Made by a program: the position numbers and the translations under genes
Assembly (NCBI GenBank): GCA_014208095.1
Contig: JACHMT010000001.1
Location: forward strand, 310,001 to 374,000
DNA: 64,000 nucleotides
Source of the DNA: Actinospineispora eucalypti
GTDB taxonomy: Bacteria; Actinomycetota; Actinomycetes; Mycobacteriales; Pseudonocardiaceae
Reading direction: 5' to 3'
Shown: piece after piece, positions 55,740-64,000 of the stretch
How positions within the stretch are numbered: position 1 is the stretch's first letter
How the letters are laid out: each line of letters opens with the position of its first letter
The notes under the pieces: generated by a model
Told to the model about the DNA's origin: nothing
Database searches by the model: none
What the model saw: the letters and a program-made list of their open reading frames with translations, nothing else

Positions 55740-57017
55740 CTAGAGCAGCCACACTTCGACCCGGTTGCCGACTTCGTGGCGCTCCGTTTCCTCGGGCAGG
55801 ATCAACAAGCAGTTTGCCCTGGCCAACGCGGAGAGCAGGTGTGAACCCGGGCCGCCGACCGTGCGCACCGTGTTACTCGACGGGTCGTAGGTCCCCCGGC
55901 GGAACTGGCGCTTGCCGACCGGTGACCGCAACTCCTCGCCGAGCGAGGCCCACACGACCGGACGAGCCGAGTCCGGGTGCCCCATCGCCGCCCGTAGCGC
56001 GGGCCGCACGAACACCTCGAAGGACACCCAGGAGCTGACCGGGTTGCCGGGCAAGGTCACTACCGCCGGGTAATCCGCCGTTTGGGTCTTAACACTCGCC
56101 GGACCGGCCAAACGGGTGAGTCGGCCCGCGCCCTGCGGCCCGCCGGGCTGCATGGCCACCCGGATGAACTCCACGCCCCGCTTCGCCAGCGCGTCCTTCA
56201 CCACCTCGTAAGCCCCCGCGCTGACCCCGCCGGAGGTGAGCACCAGGTCCACCGGGCCGTCCTCATGGCCCGGCCCCAACCGCTCGCCGAGCACCGCGAG
56301 GAACTCCGGCACGTCGTCCGGCACGAACCGCAGCTGCTCGACCACCGCGCCGGCCTCTCGGGCCGCCGACGCCAGCATGACCCCGTTGGACTCGTAGATC
56401 TGCCCGTGCCGCAGCGGCTTCCCCGGCGGCACCAGCTCCGACCCGGTGGACAGCACCAGCACCCGGGCCGGCCGGTGCACCCGCACCTCGGCCACCCCGA
56501 CGGCGGCGGCCAGCCCGATCCGGGCCGCGCCCAGGTCCACCCCGGCCGGCAGCACCAGCTCGCCGGCCGAGACGTCCTCGCCGGCCCGCCGCAGGTGCTG
56601 CCCCGGCGCCACCGCCCGGTCGATGCGCACCTCGCCGCCCGGGGGGCCGCCGTCGGTGTGCTCCACCTGGACTATGGCGTCCGCGCCGTCCGGCATCGGT
56701 GCGCCGGTCATGATCCGGTGCGCGGTGCCGGGCGCCAGGGTGGGGTGGTCCGTGCGGCCGGCCGGGATGTCGGTGGTGACCGGCAGCCGCACCGGCGCGG
56801 CCTCGGTGGCGTCGGCCACATCGGCCGCGCGCACGGCGTACCCGTCCATGGCGGAGTTGTCGAACGGCGGCAGCGACACGGCCGCGCGCAGCTCCTCCGC
56901 CAGGACCAGTCCCAGCGCCTCGGCCAGTGGTCGGGTCTCTATCGGGGTGGGTTTCAGCAGCGCGGCAACGGCCGCGCGGTGCTCGTCGACGGTGCGCACA
57001 GAAGCATCCTCCCGCAT
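55740..57017 (-). CDS. moeA: Molybdopterin molybdenumtransferase MoeA
   Basis: A 425-residue enzyme that inserts molybdate into molybdopterin. The MoeA blocks are present: [66 protein letters not shown] and [21 protein letters not shown]. The ATG at 57017 was chosen; a GTG six codons later also gives a family-like start. It is transcribed alone on the minus strand, divergent from the cold-shock gene. Confidence 0.94.
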   Translation of the reverse strand: MREDASVRTVDEHRAAVAALLKPTPIETRPLAEALGLVLAEELRAAVSLPPFDNSAMDGYAVRAADVADATEAAPVRLPVTTDIPAGRTDHPTLAPGTAHRIMTGAPMPDGADAIVQVEHTDGGPPGGEVRIDRAVAPGQHLRRAGEDVSAGELVLPAGVDLGAARIGLAAAVGVAEVRVHRPARVLVLSTGSELVPPGKPLRHGQIYESNGVMLASAAREAGAVVEQLRFVPDDVPEFLAVLGERLGPGHEDGPVDLVLTSGGVSAGAYEVVKDALAKRGVEFIRVAMQPGGPQGAGRLTRLAGPASVKTQTADYPAVVTLPGNPVSSWVSFEVFVRPALRAAMGHPDSARPVVWASLGEELRSPVGKRQFRRGTYDPSSNTVRTVGGPGSHLLSALARANCLLILPEETERHEVGNRVEVWLL

Positions 57018-57115
57018 CCCAGTTACCTGAGATGGCCGGTGAACGAAAGGGGTCAAAATTGGATCAGTCTGGGGTAGCGTCGGGCCGAGTTGTCAGCAAC
57101 AAAATGGAGGATGCC

Positions 57116-57319
57116 GTGGCCCAGGGCACGGTCAAGTGGTTCAACTCGGAAAAGGGCTACGGGTTCATCGCGACGGATGGTGGCCCCGACGTCTTCGTGC
57201 ACTACAGCGCCATCCAGATGGAAGGTTTCCGGACCCTCGAGGAAGGCGACCGGGTGGAGTTCGAGACCACCGCCGGTCGGGATGGCCGCAGTCAGGCGGA
57301 GGCGGTACGCCGGATCTAG
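57116..57319 (+). CDS. Cold-shock protein
   Basis: A 67-residue single-domain OB-fold nucleic-acid chaperone. RNP1 is KGYGFIA and RNP2 is VFVHYSAI, with the standard GTVKWFN start. The GTG at 57116 has GGAGG 5 nt before it; an ATG at 57104 in frame would add four residues. It is monocistronic; the groEL operators begin 80 nt after its stop. Confidence 0.95.
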   Translation: MAQGTVKWFNSEKGYGFIATDGGPDVFVHYSAIQMEGFRTLEEGDRVEFETTAGRDGRSQAEAVRRI

Positions 57320-57398
57320 TTGCACCACGCACGGGACGAGGGGTCGACCAACCGGTCGGCCCCTCGTTTCGCGAGCGGCCGGATCCAGGGCGGGTCTG

Positions 57399-57425
57399 CT
57401 TGCACTCGGCGGGGGAGAGTGCTAC
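57399..57425. promoter_or_regulatory. CIRCE operator 1 of groEL
   Basis: TTGCACTC, then a 9-nt spacer, then GAGTGCTA: the HrcA-binding CIRCE element (consensus TTAGCACTC-N9-GAGTGCTAA), with the standard 9-nt spacing. Confidence 0.88.
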
Positions 57426-57433
57426 ACACGGGA

Positions 57434-57460
57434 CTGGCACTCGGCACGCCTGAGTGCCAG
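57434..57460. promoter_or_regulatory. CIRCE operator 2 of groEL
   Basis: CTGGCACTC, then 9 nt, then GAGTGCCAG: a perfectly symmetric CIRCE element only 35 bp from the first one. Two HrcA operators in tandem predict tight heat-shock control of the downstream groEL. Confidence 0.9.
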
Positions 57461-57479
57461 AAATGGGTCGGCCCGGTGA

Positions 57480-59195
<1,716 letters not shown>

Positions 59196-59215
59196 GTCCA
59201 CGCTCTTCCTAGCTG

Positions 59216-59281
59216 GCACACACGCTTCGGCGCCGGCACACGGGCTATCGCTCGGGTGCCGGCGCCGAATGCTGTGTGTGG
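59216..59281. terminator. Strong bidirectional terminator
   Basis: A perfect 14-bp stem TTCGGCGCCGGCAC ... GTGCCGGCGCCGAA with a 16-nt loop is extended outside by CACACA/TGTGTG pairing. It sits between convergent groEL2 and the WYL gene; the right arm codes the last residues and stop region of the WYL protein. Confidence 0.88.
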
Positions 59282-60231
59282 ACGACCTTCGCGCGCTCGG
59301 CCAGCGCCGTGCGGAGGGTGGGCGGGGAGAGGGCTTCGGCGTGGGGGGCCAGGGACCAGATGACGTGCTCGGCGTGGCCGAGGTCGGCGAACTCGATGTC
59401 CACGAGCAGCCAGCCGGGGTGTTCTCCGGGCTCGCTGAGGTGGCCGAGGCAGGTGCGGACCAGTTCGTCCAGGCGCTCGGCGCGGACCCGTACCCGGGCC
59501 GACACGCTGGTCAGGCGGGACCGGAAGTCGGCCTGGCGGCGTCGCCAGAGCTGGGCCAGGTCGATGCCCCGGGGCCGGCGGGCGGGTTCGTCGAGGTCGA
59601 CGGCTTCGCTGATGCGGGAGACCCGGTACGTGCGGTCCCGCGCGTCGTGCAGGGCCAGCAGGTACCAGCGGTTGGCGGTGTTGACCAGGCCGAGTGGATC
59701 GACGACCCGCCAGGTCTGCTCGGAGTCCGGGTCCTTCGTGTTCGTCGGGTACCGGATGCGCAGCCTGCGCCCGGCGAACACCGCGCGCTGCACGGTGGCC
59801 AGCGCGGGCTCGTCCAGAGGGGGCGGGCAGCGGGTCCACCTGATTCGCGGATCGACCAGGACGCGTTCGGCGGCCTCGGTGGCGCCGGGGCGGGTGCTGG
59901 CGGGTAGCGCGGCGACCACCTTGCGGATCGCCGAGGCGAACGCCGGGCCGAGACCGAGGGCTTCCGGGGTGGCGGCGGACTGGGCGGTCAGCAGGGCCAC
60001 GGCCTCGTCCGGGGTCAGGCCGGTCAGGTCCGTGGAGAAGCCCGGCAGCAGCGCGAAACCGCCGTCCCGGCCCCGTTCGGCGTACACCGGGATGCCGGCG
60101 GCGGACAGCGCGTCGATGTCGCGCAGCACGGTCCGGGTGGACACCTCGAGCTCCGCGGCAAGGGCGGCGGCGGTCAGCCGACCTCGCGCGCGCAGCAGCA
60201 GGACCAGGGCGAGCAGTCGGTCGGCGCGCAT
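59245..60231 (-). CDS. YafY/WYL-domain transcriptional regulator
   Basis: A 328-residue regulator. The N-terminal helix-turn-helix (LLRARGRLTAAALAAELEVSTRTVLRDIDALSAAGIPVYAERGRDGGFALL) is followed by a WYL ligand-sensing domain (RRLRIRYPTNTKDPDS ... VDPLGLVNTANRWYLLALHDARDRTYRVSRI) and a WCX tail. It diverges from a DinB-like gene, and a perfect 11-bp inverted repeat lies between them, the expected operator. Its C-terminal codons overlap the terminator shared with groEL2. Confidence 0.92.
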   Translation of the reverse strand: MRADRLLALVLLLRARGRLTAAALAAELEVSTRTVLRDIDALSAAGIPVYAERGRDGGFALLPGFSTDLTGLTPDEAVALLTAQSAATPEALGLGPAFASAIRKVVAALPASTRPGATEAAERVLVDPRIRWTRCPPPLDEPALATVQRAVFAGRRLRIRYPTNTKDPDSEQTWRVVDPLGLVNTANRWYLLALHDARDRTYRVSRISEAVDLDEPARRPRGIDLAQLWRRRQADFRSRLTSVSARVRVRAERLDELVRTCLGHLSEPGEHPGWLLVDIEFADLGHAEHVIWSLAPHAEALSPPTLRTALAERAKVVHTQHSAPAPER

Positions 60232-60249
60232 GCCCGGAACTCTCTCTCA

Positions 60250-60276
60250 CATATACGACAGAAGATGTCGTATATG
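60250..60276. promoter_or_regulatory. Operator between WYL regulator and DinB-like gene
   Basis: CATATACGACA-gaaga-TGTCGTATATG is a perfect 11-bp inverted repeat with a 5-nt spacer, 19-45 nt from the WYL start and just before the DinB-like start. It is much more AT-rich than its surroundings, so it probably also contains promoter elements for both genes. Confidence 0.85.
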
Positions 60277-60294
60277 GCGGACAGACTTCCACTC

Positions 60295-60873
60295 ATGACG
60301 CAACAACCAGACCCCCGACCGCTCTACCGCGACGCACTCGCCTGGGCGCAGTCTCTCATCGAGAACGTCCGGCCCGATCAGTTCGGTCTCCCTACCCCGT
60401 GCCCCGAGTTCGACGTCCGCACCATGCTCGGCCATCTGGTCACCGTCGTCGAACGGAGCAGGGTGGTCGGGGAGGGTGGCTCGGCGCTGTCCGTGCCACT
60501 GGTGACCCCCGAGGTACCCGGCGACGACTGGGCGCTGGCCTTCGGTGCCGGCGTCCAGAAGATGCTGTCGGTCTGGTCGGACGACGGCCTGCTCGACACG
60601 GTGGTGACCGTTCCGTGGGGCACCATGCCCGGCCGGGCTGCCCTGTGGGGCTACCTGGACGAGGCCGTGGTGCACGGCTGGGATCTCGCTGTGGCCACTG
60701 GTCAGCCCCCGGAGGGACCCGCTCACGCGGCCGAGGCGACGTTGGCGGTGTTCAAACAGACCCTGCCGGCCGATCAGCGCGGCGAAGGGGTGCCGTTCGG
60801 GCCGCCGGTCGACCCGGCCCCGGACGCCGGACCCACCGAGCGCCTCGCCAACTGGGTGGGCCATCACCGCTGA
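60295..60873 (+). CDS. TIGR03086 / mycothiol-dependent DinB-fold protein
   Basis: A 192-residue protein of the actinobacterial TIGR03086 family (maleylpyruvate-isomerase N-terminal, DinB-like four-helix fold). The metal-site pattern is MLGHLVTVV and YLDEAVVHGWDLAVATGQ, with PTPCPEFDVR before it. The catalysed reaction is unknown. I chose the ATG at 60295; an ATG at 60265 lies inside the operator palindrome and would add ten residues (MSYMADRLPL). It is the likely target of the divergent WYL regulator. Confidence 0.85.
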   Translation: MTQQPDPRPLYRDALAWAQSLIENVRPDQFGLPTPCPEFDVRTMLGHLVTVVERSRVVGEGGSALSVPLVTPEVPGDDWALAFGAGVQKMLSVWSDDGLLDTVVTVPWGTMPGRAALWGYLDEAVVHGWDLAVATGQPPEGPAHAAEATLAVFKQTLPADQRGEGVPFGPPVDPAPDAGPTERLANWVGHHR

Positions 60874-61511
60874 GTCGGCTGGTCCTCCTCGGGCATCAGG
60901 ATCCAGCAGGCGACATAGAGCACCACACCGGCGCCGAAGCCGAGCACGGTGGCCAGCACCAGGGCCAGCCGGAGGATGAGCGGGTCGATGTTCAACACCT
61001 TGGCCAGCCCGCCGCACACCCCGCCGATCATCTTGTCCGACCGGCTGCGCACCAGGCGGGTGGACCGCCCGGGCAGGGATGGCGGGGATGCCGGAGGGGC
61101 CGGCGGTAGCGCCGGAGCCGGGGCCGGCGGGATGGCGGGCGGCGTCGGCTCGGCGGGTGGTGGGGCCGGCTCGGCCGGTGGTGGGGCCGGCCGGGCAGCG
61201 GGTGACTCGGCGACCGGGGTGTCGGTGGCCGGTGCCTGGGTGGCAGAGGTGTCGGCAACCGGGGTCTCGGCAGCGGGTGGCTCGGCGACCGGTGCCTCAG
61301 TGACCGGTGCCTCAGTGGCCGGTGCCTCAGTGGCCGGTGCCTCAGTGGCCGGTGCTTCGGCTTCCTGGGGCGGTGCGGGCTCGGTGTCCGTCGTGGGCTG
61401 GGTGTCCGCCGGTTCGGACCGCGGTGCCGCCGGAACTTCGGCGGCCCGCGGTTCGGTCGGTTCGGACGGGTTCTCGGGCGTGGGGACCTTGTCGGTGGCG
61501 GTCTCGTTCAT
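60864..61511 (-). CDS. PspC domain membrane protein with repetitive N-terminus
   Basis: A 215-residue protein. Residues 1-145 are low complexity: repeated ATEAP/VTEAPVAEP units, then Pro-rich PPPAEPAPPPAEP. The C-terminal 60 residues are a PspC domain (RSRSDKMIGGVCGGLAKVLNIDPLILRLALVLATVLGFGAGVVLYVACWILMPEED) with one membrane hairpin, linked in other bacteria to envelope-stress response. The ATG at 61511 is the first in frame. The repeat-coding DNA (61190-61360) is itself tandemly repetitive and may vary in length between strains. The 3' end overlaps the DinB-like gene by 10 nt. Confidence 0.88.
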   Translation of the reverse strand: MNETATDKVPTPENPSEPTEPRAAEVPAAPRSEPADTQPTTDTEPAPPQEAEAPATEAPATEAPATEAPVTEAPVAEPPAAETPVADTSATQAPATDTPVAESPAARPAPPPAEPAPPPAEPTPPAIPPAPAPALPPAPPASPPSLPGRSTRLVRSRSDKMIGGVCGGLAKVLNIDPLILRLALVLATVLGFGAGVVLYVACWILMPEEDQPTQR

Positions 61512-61612
61512 GCCTCCGAGGGTGTCGCCCCGCCGGCCCGGCCACCTCGGGGCTGTGCCCGGATTCGCCCCTGAACGGTGACCCTGGTGTGTGCGGTCGG
61601 CCGCCTTCCGCC

Positions 61613-61678
61613 GTGTGTCGGAATCCGCGACACAGCGTGCCGGAACCCGCGACATGACCCGGTGAAATCCGCGACATG
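61613..61678. repeat. 22-bp repeat array 7 (3 units)
   Basis: Three 22-nt units (GTGCCGGAACCCGCGACATG type) lie just downstream of the helicase gene on its transcribed strand. They match the units at 41919 at 14 of 22 positions in the same register. The right flank (61679-61750) has 38 G and 11 C, so the helicase mRNA is C-rich before it reads the array. Confidence 0.88.
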
Positions 61679-61694
61679 GGGGTTTTGGGGGTGG

Positions 61695-63347
61695 TTAGGG
61701 GATGGCGGGGCCTAGGAGGTCGTCGGCGTCGACGATGCGGTAGGCGTAGCCCTGTTCGGCCAGGAAGCGCTGGCGGTGGGCGGCGTACTCGGTGTCCAGG
61801 GTGTCGCGGGAGACGACCGAGTAGAAGTGGGCCTGCCGGGCGTCGGACTTGGGGCGGAGGAGGCGGCCCAGGCGCTGCGCCTCCTCCTGGCGGGAGCCGA
61901 AGGTGCCGGAGACCTGGACCGCGACCGACGCTTCGGGGAGGTCGATGGAGAAGTTGGCGACCTTGGAAACCACCAGGCGCGGGATCTCGCCCCGGCGGAA
62001 GGCGTCGAACAGTGCCTCGCGCTCCTTGTTCTTGGTGGAGCCCTCCACCACCGGGCAGTCCAGCTCGGCGCCGAGCTCGTGCAGCTGGTCCAGGTAGGCG
62101 CCGATGACCAGGGCCGGCTCGCCGGGGTGGCGATCCAGCACGGCGCGCACCACGGGCAGCTTGGTGCGCGCGGTGGCGGCGAACTTGTAGCGCTCGTCCG
62201 CGTCGGCGGTGGCGTAGGACAGCCGTTCGGCCTCGGTCAGGGTGACCCTGACCTCGACGCAGTCGGCCGGCGCGATCCAGCCCTGCTGCTCGATGTCCCG
62301 CCATGGCGCGTCGTAGCGCTTCGGGCCGATCAGGGAGAACACGTCGCCCTCCCGGCCGTCCTCGCGGACCAGGGTGGCGGTGAGGCCCAGCCGGCGGCGG
62401 GACTGGAGGTCCGCCGTCATCCGGAACACCGGTGCCGGAAGCAGGTGCACCTCGTCGTAAACGATCAGGCCCCAATCCCGTGAGTCAAATAGTTCCAGAT
62501 GACGGTATTCACCTTTTGATTTACGGGTCATCACCTGATAGGTGGCGATCGTCACGGGGCGTATCTCTTTGCGCTCGCCGGAATACTCGCCGATTTCTTC
62601 CTCGGTCAGTGATGTCCGGGCGATCAACTCTCTTTTCCATTGCCTACCGGCCACTGTATTCGTGACCAGGATCAAAGTCGTGGCCTGGGCCTCGGCCATC
62701 GCTGCCGCGCCGACCAGGGTCTTCCCCGCGCCGCAGGGCAGTACCACCACGCCCGACCCGCCGGCCCAGAAGCCGGTGACCGCCTCTTTCTGGTAGTCAC
62801 GCAGCGCCCAACCGTTCTCACGCAACGTGATGGCGTGCGCCTCGCCGTCCACGTATCCGGCCAGGTCCTCGGCGGGCCAGCCGACCTTGAGCAGGGCCTG
62901 CTTCAGGTGACCGCGCTCGGACGGGTGCACCAGCACGGTGTCGTCATCCAGCCGGGCGCCGAACATCGGCGCGATCTTCTTCTGGCGCAGCACCTCCTCC
63001 AGTACCGCGCGGTCCGACGACTCCAGCACCAGCCCGTGCGCCGGCGATTTGACCAGTCGCAACCGGCCGTACCGGCTCATCGTGTCCACCACGTCGACCA
63101 GCAACGGCTGCGGCACCGCGTACCGGGAGAAGCGGACCAGCGCGTCGACCACCTGCTCCGCGTCGTGCCCGGCGGCGCGCGCGTTCCACAGTGCCAGCGG
63201 GGTGACGCGGTAGGTGTGCACGTGCTCCGGGGCGCGCTCCAGCTCGGCGAACGGGGCCACCGCGGCGCGCGCTTCGGCGGCGTCCGGATGATCCACTTCG
63301 AGCAGCAGAGTCTTGTCGGATTGGACGATCAGGGGTCCGTCGGGCAC
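61695..63347 (-). CDS. XPB/Ssl2-type DNA helicase
   Basis: A 550-residue superfamily 2 helicase of the bacterial XPB type (as Rv0861c of Mycobacterium). An N-terminal XPB-like domain (1-170) precedes the helicase core: RDYQKEAVTGFW, Walker A LPCGAGKTLVGA, DEVH box YDEVHLLPAP, motif III GLTATLVREDG and motif VI QRLGRLLRPK. A role in DNA repair or transcription is inferred from the family. The GTG at 63347 follows AGGAAAGGATC. Codons from about 62455 to 62700 are noticeably more AT-rich than elsewhere. Confidence 0.93.
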   Translation of the reverse strand: MPDGPLIVQSDKTLLLEVDHPDAAEARAAVAPFAELERAPEHVHTYRVTPLALWNARAAGHDAEQVVDALVRFSRYAVPQPLLVDVVDTMSRYGRLRLVKSPAHGLVLESSDRAVLEEVLRQKKIAPMFGARLDDDTVLVHPSERGHLKQALLKVGWPAEDLAGYVDGEAHAITLRENGWALRDYQKEAVTGFWAGGSGVVVLPCGAGKTLVGAAAMAEAQATTLILVTNTVAGRQWKRELIARTSLTEEEIGEYSGERKEIRPVTIATYQVMTRKSKGEYRHLELFDSRDWGLIVYDEVHLLPAPVFRMTADLQSRRRLGLTATLVREDGREGDVFSLIGPKRYDAPWRDIEQQGWIAPADCVEVRVTLTEAERLSYATADADERYKFAATARTKLPVVRAVLDRHPGEPALVIGAYLDQLHELGAELDCPVVEGSTKNKEREALFDAFRRGEIPRLVVSKVANFSIDLPEASVAVQVSGTFGSRQEEAQRLGRLLRPKSDARQAHFYSVVSRDTLDTEYAAHRQRFLAEQGYAYRIVDADDLLGPAIP

Positions 63348-63470
63348 CGACGATCCTTTCCTGGCGGGTATGGCTTGGCTAACTTCGCCTGGTCGGGGAG
63401 CGGCCGGGCGCTCTACCCATGATACGCAGCGAAAATAGTGTTTGCCCTTAAGGATGATGGGCCGCGGTTG

Positions 63471-63499
63471 TTAGGGCGCTCTTAACGTGTGGCTATACT
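63471..63499 (+). promoter_or_regulatory. Promoter of the sensor kinase gene
   Basis: TATACT at 63494-63499 is a near-ideal -10 element, with TTAGGG 17 nt upstream as a weaker -35. This leaves a leader of about 95 nt before the GTG at 63602. Confidence 0.6.
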
Positions 63500-63601
63500 T
63501 CGCGCCCTCATTAGCACACACGCCGGCCAAGAAGATCATACTCGCACCTCGGGGGAGCCCACCAGTCATTTTGATCTAGGTGGGCGTGTCGGGAGGAATC
63601 G

Positions 63602-64000
63602 GTGACGAAAAAGACGGCAACGGACCGTCCAAGCCGGTTACAGCCGCGCAACTGGAGCCTCCCGGTCAAGCTCGCGTCGGTGCTCCTGGTGCCCACGCTG
63701 CTGGCTCTCGTGCTGGGCGCGCTCCGCATCGCGGACCGCACGCACGAGGCGAACGACCTGGCCCGGCTGGACCGGTACGTAGTACTGCAGGAGAAGGCGT
63801 CCACGGCGATCGACCGGCTGCAGGCCGAGCGGTACACCTCGGCGCTGTTCGTGCAGAAGGGTGCCGGCGCGCCGGAGCCCAGGGACGGGGCCTCGGAGTC
63901 CGAGGCGAACTCCGAGGAGGACTCCGCCGCGCCGGACGACTCGGCGGTGGGGGACGCCGTCCGGGCCAGTGACAGCGCGCTGGAGGACCTGAACAAGGCC
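63602..64000 (+). CDS. Sensor histidine kinase, conservon CvnA type (5' part)
   Basis: The first 133 codons of a gene that runs off the window. After a short basic N-terminus comes NWSLPVKLASVLLVPTLLALVLGALRI, a signal-anchor typical of CvnA-type kinases. It leads into an extracellular nitrate/nitrite-sensor-like region (YVVLQEKASTAIDRLQAERYTSALFVQ) that carries an acidic Ser/Glu/Asp-rich insert. The GTG follows GGGAGGAATC. In Streptomyces such kinases head four-gene conservons (CvnA, roadblock CvnB, DUF742 CvnC, GTPase CvnD), which I expect to the right. Confidence 0.82.
   Translation, partial: MTKKTATDRPSRLQPRNWSLPVKLASVLLVPTLLALVLGALRIADRTHEANDLARLDRYVVLQEKASTAIDRLQAERYTSALFVQKGAGAPEPRDGASESEANSEEDSAAPDDSAVGDAVRASDSALEDLNKA

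Noticed and set aside
55647..55844. Plus-strand frame of about 65 codons starting at a GTG with GGAGG upstream
   Set aside because: It runs antisense into the conserved C-terminus of moeA and shows no recognisable domain; the start overlaps the CRP-type palindrome.

Overview
The window is 64 kb of GC-rich actinobacterial chromosome. GTG starts, GTGA/ATGA stop-start overlaps, leaderless-looking promoters, a GroEL2-type chaperonin without groES, a PspC protein, DUF3263 and LytR_C proteins, an XPB-type helicase and the start of a conservon-like sensor kinase all fit a filamentous actinomycete. Pseudonocardiales is my inference; there is no rRNA marker. I found no rRNA, tRNA, insertion sequence, prophage or CRISPR array. 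Most genes are housekeeping or ordinary accessory metabolism.

Layout. 0.1-7.6 kb: fxsA, an alpha/beta hydrolase, and a branched-chain 2-oxoacid dehydrogenase operon (E1 alpha, E1 beta, E2) with glucose-6-phosphate dehydrogenase (zwf) lying inside it. 7.3-13 kb: a small antitoxin-like protein, a polar amino-acid ABC transporter, a VapBC-type toxin-antitoxin pair, DUF4383, a CMD-fold protein and DUF3024. 13-21.8 kb: a 661-residue unknown protein, carbon-starvation transporter CstA with YbdD, an orphan FtsX/MacB-type permease, GTP-dependent PEP carboxykinase and DoxX. 21.8-25.7 kb: a TldD/PmbA-type protease pair behind an XRE regulator. 26.9-34.7 kb: one long run of tightly spaced genes, ectABC (ectoine synthesis) then acyl-CoA ligase, acyl-CoA dehydrogenase, enoyl-CoA hydratase, a VOC protein and a second acyl-CoA dehydrogenase. 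37.5-48.3 kb: thiamin synthesis in two blocks, thiE diverging from thiO-thiS-thiG and thiD-thiC, each of the two longer operons led by a TPP riboswitch; between them are a MarR regulator, a GerMN lipoprotein, gamma carbonic anhydrase, hydrolases and a voltage-gated-type cation channel. 48.4-57 kb: Uma2 endonuclease, HtrA-like protease, LtrA, peptide deformylase, DUF3263, a LytR_C protein, phosphatidylserine synthase and decarboxylase, MoeA. 57-64 kb: cold-shock protein, groEL2 under two CIRCE operators, a WYL regulator diverging from a DinB-like gene across a perfect palindrome, PspC, XPB helicase, and the 5' end of a conservon sensor kinase.

The most unusual signal is not a gene. Seven loci carry tandem 22-bp repeats (four sequence flavours, one register), mostly at the 3' ends of genes, where they often supply the stop codon. 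On one strand each array is preceded by 60-80 nt that is very rich in C and poor in G, and this polarity follows repeat orientation at every array I checked. Two arrays lie inside reading frames (the E2 linker and thiO). The pattern looks like a family of strand-specific, probably Rho-dependent, transcription-termination modules. A second family, with a 51-bp unit, appears once after the enoyl-CoA hydratase gene and three times in tandem upstream of def. Several clear operators were also read directly: VapBC, XRE, WYL, two CIRCE elements and a CRP-type site.
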